Assembly: GCF_002979915.1 (NCBI RefSeq)
Contig: NZ_PCQA01000003.1
Location: 124,001 to 188,000, forward strand
Origin: Arthrobacter sp. MYb213
GTDB taxonomy: Bacteria; Actinomycetota; Actinomycetes; Actinomycetales; Micrococcaceae
Reading direction: 5' to 3'
DNA: 64,000 bases
Positions 7,456 to 15,904 of the stretch are shown piece after piece. The stretch's first letter is position 1; each line of letters opens with the position of its first letter. Below the pieces are notes generated by a model. It did not search any database and was not told the origin of the DNA. It worked only from the letters and a program-made list of their open reading frames with translations. Made by a program: the position numbers and the translations under genes.

Positions 7456-8349
7456 CTAGGCGTCGACGCGGCGCAGGCGGCTTAGTGGTGCCAGCTCGCC
7501 TGGGAAGACCTTCTTGACGCCGTCGCCCATGGCCTGCTCGAGGATGCGAATATCGCGGATCAGCGAGGCGAAGCCCTTTGGCTCCAGCGAGGAAGCCTGA
7601 TCCGAACCCCACATGGTGCGGTCCAAGGTGATGTGACGCTCTACGGTGACCGCGCCTAGGGCAACGGCTGCCAGTGAGATCTGCAAGCCGCGCTCGTGGC
7701 CCGAGTAGCCCACTGGAACCTGGTAACGCTCGCGCAGGGTCTCGACCATGCGCAGGTTTGCCTCTTCTGGAGGCAGTGGGTAGGTCGAGGTTGCGTGCAT
7801 CATGACCAGGTTGGAGGTACCCAGGGTCTCCACTGCCTTGTCGATCTGCTCGATGGTGGACATGCCGGTGGACAAGATGATTGGCTTGCCGGTCTCAGCC
7901 AGGGCCTTGAGCAGCTCAATGTCGGTGACCGATGCGGAAGCAACCTTGTGGGTGACCGCGCCCTGTTCCTCCATGAAGTGCACCGATGGGATGTCCCATG
8001 GCGAAGCGAAAGCGTGCAGACCCTTGGAAGCGGCGTAGGAGATGAGCTCCTTGTACTGTGCCTGATCAAATTCGACGCGGTAGCGGTAGTCCAGGTAGGT
8101 CATGTCGCCCCATGGGGTGGAGCGGATCTTGTCACGCATATCCATCGGGGTGGAAATGTCTGGGGTGCGCTTCTGGAACTTCACGGCGTTGGCGCCGGCC
8201 TCGGCCGAGACATCGATCAGCTGCTTGGCGATTTCCATGTCGCCATTGTGGTTGATGCCGATCTCGCCGATGACGTAGACCTGCTGGCCGGTGCCGAGCA
8301 GGGAATCGCCGATAGCTACTGGCTTGATTTCGGTGTTCACGGAGGTCAT
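7456..8349 (-). CDS. neuB: N-acetylneuraminate (nonulosonic acid) synthase family protein without SAF domain
   Basis: TIM-barrel enzyme that condenses phosphoenolpyruvate with a six-carbon sugar (ManNAc, mannose or a phosphate of these) to a nine-carbon nonulosonic acid. Motifs: GEIGINHNGD near the start, GANAVKFQKRTP, ASPWDIPS, ILSTGMSTIEQI, TSTYPLPPEEANL, VGYSGHERG and VERHITLDRTMWGSDQ, all NeuB core positions. Typical NeuB is about 350 residues with a C-terminal antifreeze-like SAF domain; this one stops at about 297, at the domain border (SRLRRVDA). The ATG at 8349 is preferred over an upstream TTG because AAAGG precedes it. The upstream partner is the NeuA fusion. Confidence 0.85.
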   Translation of the reverse strand: MTSVNTEIKPVAIGDSLLGTGQQVYVIGEIGINHNGDMEIAKQLIDVSAEAGANAVKFQKRTPDISTPMDMRDKIRSTPWGDMTYLDYRYRVEFDQAQYKELISYAASKGLHAFASPWDIPSVHFMEEQGAVTHKVASASVTDIELLKALAETGKPIILSTGMSTIEQIDKAVETLGTSNLVMMHATSTYPLPPEEANLRMVETLRERYQVPVGYSGHERGLQISLAAVALGAVTVERHITLDRTMWGSDQASSLEPKGFASLIRDIRILEQAMGDGVKKVFPGELAPLSRLRRVDA

Positions 8350-8381
8350 TGACTTGCCTTTCATTGGGAAAACTTTGATTT

Positions 8382-9554
8382 TCAAACTTGGGGTGCGCAG
8401 CGGGCCGTGAGGACCAGCTCCGCGAGCTCACGGACCGCGCCGTTGCCGCCGGGGCGACTGAGGCGATGGCGTGCGGCTCGGTGTACCTCGTCGCTGGCGT
8501 CGGCGACCGTAATCGGCCAGCCCACCAGCGCCATCGGTGCCAGATCATTGATGTCATTGCCGACATAGGCCACACGGGCCGGATTGATTTCTTCGTCGGC
8601 TAACCAGCGGGCCAAATATTCGGCCTTGTTGTCGATGCCGTGGGCGACCTCGACGTTCAGTTTTGCCGCGCGGGCGGCAACTACCGGGTTACGTTCCTTG
8701 GAGAGAATGAGGAACTTCACCCCGGCCGCTCGTAGCCGGGCTACGCCCATGCCATCGGAGCGTGAGACTCGCACGGTTTCTGTCCCGTGTTCGTCTACGT
8801 AGGCGGTATCCGGGGTGTGTACCCCGTCGAAGTCGGTCACAACCGCGTCAACCAGGATGGGCTCGACTTGGCGTGGCACGCGTAGTTGCGCCAACGCCAG
8901 ATCTGCTTCGGTGTCGATGTCCATCCCGTGTTCTGCGGCGACTTCACAGATCCGCACTCGGCCGAAGAAGCGATGTTCTGCGGCCCGAAAACCTTCGGTA
9001 TCCATCGCGTAGAACGCGCCGGTCTCTAACCAGCGGGCCTCGCGATCTTGGCGGCGCGGCCGGTTCGCCGCGTCATGTCCGCTGGAGACCGCTAATCCTT
9101 TGGAGTCTGCGGTCCAGTGGAAACCGTGGTCGGCTACTGCGGCGAAGCTGACTTCGGCTTCGCCGTCGCGCACCGAGGCCACGGCAGCATCCAGATCTGC
9201 CGGATCGATCAGCGGGCTGGTGCACTGTATGAACAAGGTGATATCCGGAGTGTCGGAGACCTTGGACAAAACATCGAGAAGCACCGCTTCGCTGCTAGCC
9301 GTATCCCCGGCGATATCTGCCGGGCGGCTGATCACGGTGGCTCCGTAGGCGAGGGCCTCGGCCTTGATCTGTTCATGATCGGTGCTGACCACGACTTCGC
9401 TGACTGTCGTCGCAGAACGCGCCGCAAGGATGGCCCTGCCCACCAAGGAGATGCCCCCGATGGTGCGTAGATTCTTGAGCTTGACGCCTTTGGAACCACC
9501 CCGTGCTGGGATGATCGCTAGGACGCTGGGCTTGTCGGTTTTACTCACATTCAT
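8382..9554 (-). CDS. neuA: CMP-nonulosonic acid synthetase (NeuA) fused to a KdsC-type HAD phosphatase
   Basis: A two-domain protein of 390 residues. Residues 10-230 are an acylneuraminate cytidylyltransferase with the CTP-binding IIPARGGSKGVKLKN and the typical SEVVVSTDHEQI and LETGAFYAMD. Residues 235-385 are a HAD domain with all four motifs visible: DFDGVHTPD, ILSKERNP, a Lys in GIDNKAEYLARW and YVGNDINDLAPM. It would activate the nonulosonic acid as its CMP form, and the HAD half may remove a 9-phosphate first. The same order of domains is known in vertebrate CMAS and some bacterial NeuA. Its stop lies about 32 bases before neuB, and it is the first gene of the block. Confidence 0.88.
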   Translation of the reverse strand: MNVSKTDKPSVLAIIPARGGSKGVKLKNLRTIGGISLVGRAILAARSATTVSEVVVSTDHEQIKAEALAYGATVISRPADIAGDTASSEAVLLDVLSKVSDTPDITLFIQCTSPLIDPADLDAAVASVRDGEAEVSFAAVADHGFHWTADSKGLAVSSGHDAANRPRRQDREARWLETGAFYAMDTEGFRAAEHRFFGRVRICEVAAEHGMDIDTEADLALAQLRVPRQVEPILVDAVVTDFDGVHTPDTAYVDEHGTETVRVSRSDGMGVARLRAAGVKFLILSKERNPVVAARAAKLNVEVAHGIDNKAEYLARWLADEEINPARVAYVGNDINDLAPMALVGWPITVADASDEVHRAARHRLSRPGGNGAVRELAELVLTARCAPQV

Positions 9555-9674
9555 GAGCTTAGGAAGCCGAGTTAGCCAATCGCCCTACAGCAGGTTAACG
9601 CAGGGTGAAGAGGAGATTTAGCTTGCTGGGAGAACCCTGAATGCCCATGTCATCGTATTTTTCTAGCGGTTTGT

Positions 9675-9950
9675 TTACCGTAGCGAGTCCAGTTCGGCAT
9701 AGATCAGTCTCAAGTTCGCTGTCACTCTTTCGCGTTCGGCATCGCTGAAACGGCGCACCTGCATATCGAGGATGGCTCGAGCGCTATCTTCGCTGACGCC
9801 TAGGAGCTTGTGCACTGCCATGGCCGCCGCATCGGTGGAAGGGGCATCTTTAATGCAGGAGAAGACTTCTTCACGATGGTCGATTCCGAGCAGGAGAGCC
9901 CGAAGTATCTCGGCGCTTACTTCCAAATTTTCTCGGCGTTGGTGATGCAT
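9675..9950 (-). CDS. Small protein resembling a GyrA/ParC tail helix region
   Basis: A 91-residue soluble protein. The stretch AVHKLLGVSEDSARAILDMQ, followed by VRRFSDAERERVTANLRLIYAEL, closely resembles the coiled-coil gate segment of DNA gyrase subunit A (AILDM-LRRL--LER). No topoisomerase active site is present, so it is not a gyrase. It may be a stand-alone domain of unknown role. It lies 120 bases upstream of the NeuA fusion on the same strand and could share its transcript, or simply be a neighbour. Confidence 0.6.
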   Translation of the reverse strand: MHHQRRENLEVSAEILRALLLGIDHREEVFSCIKDAPSTDAAAMAVHKLLGVSEDSARAILDMQVRRFSDAERERVTANLRLIYAELDSLR

Positions 9951-10054
9951 AGTTGCATCCTGCCATCTAGCGCCCGGCGGGGATAGGGGGAGAATAACCG
10001 AACTAGCGGACTAAATGATGCAGTGCGGTGCCCGAGCAAACTAGGCTGGAGGTC

Positions 10055-11509
10055 ATGAGTGCCCCGAAGAAACCGAGCCAACGCGGTCCGTTGCGAATTA
10101 CCGTCCCCTCGAGGGCGGATGGATTCTTGCGTCAATTCACCGCGATGATCGGCGGTCCCTTGGGCCGTCACAGTGATCCGGGACGAGTCAGTCCGGGATT
10201 CTTCACCGTAGAACGCGTGATGATCTTGCTGACCACTCTCGGGGCGCTACTCATGCTCTTGGCGAAGAACCCCTGCCGCGTCAACGGCTGGGGCGGTTCA
10301 AACCCCTATATTTATGCCTGCTACTCCGACTGGGTGCCGTTATTCGGGGCGCGCGGTTTTGCAGACAACCCGTGGGTACCTTTTAGTAGCGGGGCAGAAT
10401 TTGAATACCCGGTGCTGATGAGCGCCGTGGCCTCGGCGGTGGCCGCACTAGTTCCACAGGGCCTTGAGAACCGTTCACTGCTTTACTTCGATATGAACCT
10501 GGCCATTGTGGCGATCCTCTGGGTCATCACCGTGGTGTGTACGTTGCGCATGGGCGGACGTCGTCCCTGGGATGCGGCCATCGTGGCCATCGCGCCGGGC
10601 ATCATCCTTACTGCCAGCATCAACTGGGATATGTGGGCGGTGGCCCTACTTGCTATGGGCATGCTGTCCTTCGCACGCGGACATACGGTGCTCGCCGGTG
10701 TGCTCATCGGGTTGGGTGCGGCGATGAAGATTTACCCATTCTTTGTGCTTGGGGCGATCTTGGTCATTGCCATCCGAACCGGAAAGTTCAAAGTTTTTTG
10801 GACAACCGCTGGAGTCGCCGCCGGAACGTGGGTGCTGGTCAATCTGCCTTACGCGCTGGCTTATCCGGACTCCTTTAAACACTTCTTCACCTTCTCCTCC
10901 GAACGCGGTGCGGGGCTCTCAAGTTTCTGGCACGCATGGAACGCCGTCGCAGCTAAGACCGACTCCATGGGCACCTTCGAAGCCGAGCAAATCTCGCGTT
11001 ACGGGCTGATCCTCTTCTTCTTATGCTGCATTGGCGTTGCGGTTCTAGGCCTGATGGCTAAACGAACCCCACGTCTGGGGTCGCTGGCGTTTTTGATCAT
11101 TGCCTCCTTTGTCATGGTCAATAAGGTTTACTCCCCACAATTCATTGTTTGGCTGATCCCCTTGTTCGCGTTGGCGCTGCCGCGCTGGCGACTATTTGTG
11201 GTCTGGATGATGGTCGAGGTGGCACACTTCTACGGACTTTGGAACTATCTTGACTCCTTCTCCGCAGATAAAGATCCACATAAGGTATTCCCGGAAATCG
11301 GCTATGTTCTCTTAGTGCTCGCGCATATGGTGATGCTGGCCTACGTGATGTTCCAGGTAGTCCGTTCGATTCTGGATCCGCGGCGTGACCCGATTCGTGC
11401 CGTAGGACAAGAAGATCCACTGGCGGGCCCCCTCGCTGGAGCCAAAGACGTATTCACCCTGCGTGGTCTTGGTAAGGGCGAAGAAAAATCAAAGGAACAA
11501 AAAGTATGA
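10055..11509 (+). CDS. Polytopic membrane glycosyltransferase, GT87/DUF2029-like
   Basis: A 484-residue membrane protein with about ten hydrophobic segments (for example VMILLTTLGALLMLLA and FLIIASFVMVNKVYSPQFIVW in part). It fits the GT-C family GT87/DUF2029, which in actinobacteria includes polyprenol-phosphate-mannose-dependent mannosyltransferases. An early loop with YSDWVPLFGARGF and GAEFEYPVLMS would hold the acidic catalytic site. I chose ATG at 10055 (GGAGG just before) over an upstream GTG at 10028. Its stop overlaps the next gene by four bases. The substrate is unknown; a cell-wall or lipoglycan mannose step is an inference. Confidence 0.7.
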   Translation: MSAPKKPSQRGPLRITVPSRADGFLRQFTAMIGGPLGRHSDPGRVSPGFFTVERVMILLTTLGALLMLLAKNPCRVNGWGGSNPYIYACYSDWVPLFGARGFADNPWVPFSSGAEFEYPVLMSAVASAVAALVPQGLENRSLLYFDMNLAIVAILWVITVVCTLRMGGRRPWDAAIVAIAPGIILTASINWDMWAVALLAMGMLSFARGHTVLAGVLIGLGAAMKIYPFFVLGAILVIAIRTGKFKVFWTTAGVAAGTWVLVNLPYALAYPDSFKHFFTFSSERGAGLSSFWHAWNAVAAKTDSMGTFEAEQISRYGLILFFLCCIGVAVLGLMAKRTPRLGSLAFLIIASFVMVNKVYSPQFIVWLIPLFALALPRWRLFVVWMMVEVAHFYGLWNYLDSFSADKDPHKVFPEIGYVLLVLAHMVMLAYVMFQVVRSILDPRRDPIRAVGQEDPLAGPLAGAKDVFTLRGLGKGEEKSKEQKV

Positions 11510-12924
11510 CCGCGGTAGCGGTAGTAGGGGCTGGACCTAATGGACTCGCGGCGGCTGCCGTAGCCGCTCGAGCCGGGCTCAGTGTCGATGTCTACGAAAC
11601 CAACGAAACTATCGGCGGCGCCGCCCGCACTCAACCCTTAGACGGCTCGAGCGCAAAGTTTGATCTAGGCAGCGCCGTGCACCCGATGGCGATGCTTTCC
11701 ACCGCGATGCACGAGCTCAACGTGCACCAACGGGTCGACTTTATTATCCCGGAACTGTCCTTTGCTCATGTTTTAGACGAACGGACCGCCTACGCATGGC
11801 GCGACTTAGCACGCACCGGAGCCGAACTTGGTGCAGGCGACGGGCAGGCTTACACCCGGCTGCTCAGGCCCCTGGTGCAACGTATCGAACAGCTGGGCGA
11901 TACGTTGCTTAACCCGTTGCTCAAGGTGCCCGCCCACCCACTGACCTTGGGACTCTTTAGCGCCTCCACGCTGGGTGGAATGGCGTTAAAAGACATATTT
12001 TCAGCCAGGTACCCGCGTGCCGCAGCGCTTTACGCGGGATGTGCCGCCCATGTGGCCGGCGGAGCGCGTGGCCCGGCCAACGCCGGGGCTGGACTCTTTC
12101 TTGCAGCAGCAGCGCACGGGCAAGGATGGGCCGTACCGCGTGGCGGATCACAGGCTATTGCCGATGCACTTGCCGCCGAGGTGATCAGCCACGGGGGCAT
12201 CATTCATACTGGACATAAGGTGTCGCATGTTGCCGAACTCCAGGCAAAAACTATCCTGCTTGATACCTCCGCCGAGGATGCCGCTAAACTAACTAGCGGA
12301 AAAATTCCTGACAAACTGGCCAAAAAGTTGGCAAGAACTCGGCGCTCGCCGGGCAGCTGTTTGGTACATTTTGTGCTCAGCGAACCGATTCCTTGGAAAG
12401 ATCCGGTGTTGAGCCAGACAAGCACCGTGCATTTGGGCGGTACCGCAGCACAAGTGGGCCGGGCCGAACGCGCAGCGAACCGCCGGACCAGCGAGCATCC
12501 ATATCTGATTATTGCCCAACCTTCCCTTTTTGATGATTCGCGCGCACCTTCTGGCGAGCAAGTCATTTGGGCCTACTGTCACGTGCCGCTGGGATCAACA
12601 GCAGACATGAGCCGGCAGATCACCGCCCAAATCGAAGCCGCGGCTCCAGGTTTCAGCGACATTATTAAAGAAAGGCACGTGGTTCCTGCCAGCGGACTAG
12701 AACAGCAAAATGCTGCACTGGTCGGGGGAGATCTTTCGGGAGGAACTATGGACCTGATCGGAAGCGTGATGCGTCCGAGACTGTCTGCGGAGCCTTGGTA
12801 TTTGCAATCCAAGGGCCTGTATCTAGTTTCCTCGGCGACCCCTCCGGGACCGTCGGTGCATGGAATGGCTGGATATCTTGGCGCCAAGGCGATGCTGCAA
12901 CGCGAATATTCGATTTCTCCCTAG
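11506..12924 (+). CDS. FAD-dependent oxidoreductase, phytoene-desaturase-like
   Basis: A 472-residue flavoprotein. The N-terminus has the dinucleotide fold VVGAGPNGLAAAAVAARAG followed by the acidic strand end VDVYETNETIGGAART, and the C-terminus has SATPPGPSVHGMAGYLGAKAM, the second FAD contact of the phytoene desaturase/amine oxidase superfamily. It could act on isoprenoid or other lipid substrates. ATGA overlap ties it to the GT87 gene upstream, and the DUF218 gene starts 17 bases after its stop. No carotenoid synthesis genes are nearby, so a carotenoid role is not supported. Confidence 0.8.
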   Translation: MTAVAVVGAGPNGLAAAAVAARAGLSVDVYETNETIGGAARTQPLDGSSAKFDLGSAVHPMAMLSTAMHELNVHQRVDFIIPELSFAHVLDERTAYAWRDLARTGAELGAGDGQAYTRLLRPLVQRIEQLGDTLLNPLLKVPAHPLTLGLFSASTLGGMALKDIFSARYPRAAALYAGCAAHVAGGARGPANAGAGLFLAAAAHGQGWAVPRGGSQAIADALAAEVISHGGIIHTGHKVSHVAELQAKTILLDTSAEDAAKLTSGKIPDKLAKKLARTRRSPGSCLVHFVLSEPIPWKDPVLSQTSTVHLGGTAAQVGRAERAANRRTSEHPYLIIAQPSLFDDSRAPSGEQVIWAYCHVPLGSTADMSRQITAQIEAAAPGFSDIIKERHVVPASGLEQQNAALVGGDLSGGTMDLIGSVMRPRLSAEPWYLQSKGLYLVSSATPPGPSVHGMAGYLGAKAMLQREYSISP

Positions 12925-12941
12925 GCTTTAAGGACTGGCAG

Positions 12942-13976
12942 ATGAATTCTCTTTACTCCGGTTGGCTTCCTGGCCTAGTACTTGTGGGTTTCTGGTTGTT
13001 CTTCGTGCATTCTTACCGCAAGGATCCACGTCGTTTAGGCAATGCGGTGCTACTTTTCCCTTTGGTGTTGCTGAGCATCGCCTTCCTAGCTGACCTAGTG
13101 ACCGACCTAGTGCCAGGTCTTGGACTGGTATTTGTGTTGGTCTTCGCCCTGGCCCCACTGATTTACCTGATCTTTGCCGGTGCGCTGATCTATAACGGGG
13201 TGGTGATGTGGCGCCGGGAAGGCTCCCGCATCTCCAACCTACTTTTCTTCGCATCCGGGGTCGCGGTTCTTGTACTGCCGGTGATAGCTATACTGCTGGT
13301 GGCACTGAACACCTGGTGGTCCTACACCTTAGCCTTTGTGTTGTTCATGTCCTCCGCCTTTACCGCTAGCCTTTTTGCGATGTTGTTGCTCTACGCCTGG
13401 GTGCACGGAAAGTTTCCTTCGATGGGTCAACCTGCCGCGGTGGTGGTGCTCGGTGCACGCACCATTAATGGCAAAGTCACTCCACTATTGCGCGGTCGAC
13501 TCGATCGTGGCCTGCAGTTATACCGCGCGGCGACAGAACCGAAACCGCTGCTGGTCCCCACCGGTGGGCAGGGCGCCGACGAGTTGGAGCCCGAAGGTGT
13601 CAGCATGGGTCGCTACCTGAGCGAACAGGGGATAGCCGAAGATCAGCTGTTGATTGAAGACCGGGCTAAAGACACCATAGAGAACTTGAAGTTCTCTGAC
13701 ATGCTGGTGCGAACCCACCGTCCGGACGGACAATTATGGGTGGTGACCAGCGATTACCATGCGCTACGTGCAGGTCTAGCAGCACGCAGCCTGGGGTTGG
13801 ATGCGCGAGCATTCGGCGGCAAAACCGCCGCGTACTACCGACCCAGCGCTTTTTTGCGTGAATTTGTTGCCATCATGCGTGACCATCGACGACTGGTTGT
13901 GTTGCTTGCCTTGCCTTTTGCTGCCGTGATCGCCGCGGGTTTAATGGTTCTGACCAACACTGCGCTGTGGGTCTAA
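12942..13976 (+). CDS. YdcF/SanA-like DUF218 membrane protein
   Basis: A 344-residue protein with about five N-terminal membrane segments, a DUF218 domain and a final membrane helix. DUF218 markers are QPAAVVVLGART, PLLVPTGGQGADE, EGVSMGRYLSEQGI, LIEDRAKDTIENLKFS and WVVTSDYHALRAGLAARSLG. Related proteins affect envelope barrier or cell-wall metabolism, but the reaction is not established. Frames further upstream overlap the FAD gene; ATG at 12942 with AAGGA before it is the sensible start. It ends a three-gene envelope-type operon. Confidence 0.82.
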   Translation: MNSLYSGWLPGLVLVGFWLFFVHSYRKDPRRLGNAVLLFPLVLLSIAFLADLVTDLVPGLGLVFVLVFALAPLIYLIFAGALIYNGVVMWRREGSRISNLLFFASGVAVLVLPVIAILLVALNTWWSYTLAFVLFMSSAFTASLFAMLLLYAWVHGKFPSMGQPAAVVVLGARTINGKVTPLLRGRLDRGLQLYRAATEPKPLLVPTGGQGADELEPEGVSMGRYLSEQGIAEDQLLIEDRAKDTIENLKFSDMLVRTHRPDGQLWVVTSDYHALRAGLAARSLGLDARAFGGKTAAYYRPSAFLREFVAIMRDHRRLVVLLALPFAAVIAAGLMVLTNTALWV

Positions 13977-14106
13977 AGTCCACGACTTGTGCGCCTATAG
14001 GTGGACTTGTTGGCGCGTCGGCAGGGCTGGCTCCACCTTTGGAGTGAGGGTCAAGATCAGCACTGGGGTCGGTGTTTTTGCTGACCAAGTTTTTTATGCT
14101 GGACAT

Positions 14107-15039
14107 ATGATTCAGGCACAGCAGCTAACCAAGAGATACGGTGCAAAAACCGTAGTCGACAACGTGTCGTTCACGGTCCAGCCCGGAATGGTAACCGGAT
14201 TCCTCGGCCCTAACGGCGCCGGCAAATCGACCACCATGCGCATGATCGTTGGATTGGCCAAGCCAACCGCGGGACAGGTCGCAGTCAACGGCAATAATTT
14301 TCGCTCATCAAAGCATCCACTGACCGAGGTGGGGGCCTTACTTGAGGCGAAATCGGTGCATAAGTCGCTTACCGCCCGCACCCACCTGCGGGCTATGGCA
14401 GCCACCGGAGGTATCTCGCGGTCTCGTGTGGACGAAGCCTTGGAACTGACTGGTTTGAGTCAGTTGAACCGCAAGAAGGTCGGCGGCTTCTCACTGGGTA
14501 TGGGCCAACGTCTGGGCATTGCCTCGGCGTTGCTCGGGGACCCACAGGTGTTAATCCTTGATGAACCGGTCAACGGACTGGATCCCGAGGGTGTCGCCTG
14601 GGTGCGTAACCTAGCTCGCCAGCAGGCGGCCGAGGGGAAGACGGTGTTCATCTCCTCACACCTGATGAGCGAGATGGCGCAGACCGCCGATCACCTGATT
14701 GTTATTGGCCGTGGGCGGATCCTTGCCGATGCGCCGATCAGTGAATTTATTGATGATGGATTGCGTCAAACCATTGTGCGCTCCTCAAACCTGGATCCGT
14801 TGATGACGGTTCTTGCCGCCGAGGGTGTGCAACTAACCCGACTGGATTCCACCACCTTGCGTGTGGCTGGTCCGGACTCGGAATCGATTGGACGCCGGGC
14901 TTTGGAAAGCGGAATCGTGCTCAGTGAGCTGCGACCACTGCAGCGTACGCTCGAAGACGCCTATATGGAATTGACCCGCGACGAGGTCGAATACAAGTCC
15001 CAAGTTCAGCACGACGCAGTTGCCGGAGGCACCCACTAA
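14107..15039 (+). CDS. ABC exporter ATP-binding protein
   Basis: A 310-residue ATPase of the drug/bacitracin-type ABC-2 exporters. Walker A is GPNGAGKST, the signature region is KVGGFSLGMGQRLGIASALL, Walker B is VLILDEPVNGLDPEG, and the switch is SSHLMSE. The C-terminal 80 residues form the usual accessory domain. The start at 14107 gives MIQAQQLTKRYG; the frame upstream is shadow. It is coupled to its permease by TAATG and followed by a two-component system, as in Lia/Bce-like resistance loci. The likely role is export of, or defence against, an antibiotic or peptide. Confidence 0.9.
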   Translation: MIQAQQLTKRYGAKTVVDNVSFTVQPGMVTGFLGPNGAGKSTTMRMIVGLAKPTAGQVAVNGNNFRSSKHPLTEVGALLEAKSVHKSLTARTHLRAMAATGGISRSRVDEALELTGLSQLNRKKVGGFSLGMGQRLGIASALLGDPQVLILDEPVNGLDPEGVAWVRNLARQQAAEGKTVFISSHLMSEMAQTADHLIVIGRGRILADAPISEFIDDGLRQTIVRSSNLDPLMTVLAAEGVQLTRLDSTTLRVAGPDSESIGRRALESGIVLSELRPLQRTLEDAYMELTRDEVEYKSQVQHDAVAGGTH

Positions 15040-15869
15040 TGAGTACTCACCTCGCAACCCCAACCACTGGCAAGGTCACCTTTGGCGGCGTGCTTCGTTC
15101 GGAATCGATCCGATTCTTCTCGCTGAATTCCACCCGCGTCCTGATCTTGGTGGCGGTGGTACTTAATATGGGTATTGCCGTACTCGGTGTCTGGGGCGTC
15201 GGTTCTTTGGCCAGCGAAGCCCCTCCGATGCCCGGGGTGCCGGATATGACGAGCCCCGAATTTACCGCGGAACTGTTGGGCTCAGGCCTGGCCTTCTCGC
15301 AGCTAATCCTCGGTGTTCTCGGTGTGCTGCTAATGAGCGGCGAATTCACCACCGGCTCCGCTGTCAGTACCTTCTTGGCAAGCCCGCAACGCCTACGTGT
15401 GCTGGGTGCTAAAGCAGTACTAATCACCATCCTCAGTGCGCTCGCCCAGCTGATTAGTAGTGTTCTGACCTATTTGGTCTGCTTGCCGCTGGCGAAGAAC
15501 TACAACATGAAGTTGGATTTCTTCGGAAGTCACTTCCAAAACGTGCTCTGGTACGGTGCGCTTGCGGTAGTCATGGCCGCCCTGATCGGTTTGGCCCTCG
15601 GAGCAATCCTGCGTAACTCCGCAGGCGGCATCACCTCTTTGGTGGCCTTGTTCTTCGTACTTCCACTCGTCACCGGCCTGCTGACTATGCTGGCAGATTG
15701 GGTCCAGAATGTAGTCCAGTTCCTCCCGAACCAGCTGGGCATGTCACTCGCCTTGCCACTGTCCTCTCCAAGCGATCTTGAACTGTGGCAACAGCTAGTA
15801 GGTGTAGCCGGTTGGACGCTGATCCCGTTGATCTTAGGTGCCTGGTTGCTTAAGGCCCGAGACATCTAA
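15039..15869 (+). CDS. ABC-2 type permease
   Basis: A 276-residue membrane subunit with six hydrophobic segments, including VLILVAVVLNMGIAVLGVWG, LILGVLGVLLMSGEFTTGSA and a final WTLIPLILGAWLLKA. The GEF-TGS motif after the second segment is typical of ABC-2 exporters. ATG overlaps the stop of the ATPase gene (TAATG). It forms the transport channel with the ATPase. The substrate is unknown. Confidence 0.88.
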   Translation: MSTHLATPTTGKVTFGGVLRSESIRFFSLNSTRVLILVAVVLNMGIAVLGVWGVGSLASEAPPMPGVPDMTSPEFTAELLGSGLAFSQLILGVLGVLLMSGEFTTGSAVSTFLASPQRLRVLGAKAVLITILSALAQLISSVLTYLVCLPLAKNYNMKLDFFGSHFQNVLWYGALAVVMAALIGLALGAILRNSAGGITSLVALFFVLPLVTGLLTMLADWVQNVVQFLPNQLGMSLALPLSSPSDLELWQQLVGVAGWTLIPLILGAWLLKARDI

Positions 15870-15904
15870 AAATTGAAGCACCGGAGCAAACTAGACTGGA
15901 TGAT

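Noticed and set aside
7696-8352. Long frame antisense to neuB (218 codons)
   Set aside because: It is a mirror of codon use in neuB; no domain, and neuB motifs are clear on the other strand.
12795-12941. Upstream extension of the DUF218 protein
   Set aside because: It overlaps the FAD oxidoreductase gene and lacks a ribosome binding site; the ATG at 12942 fits better.
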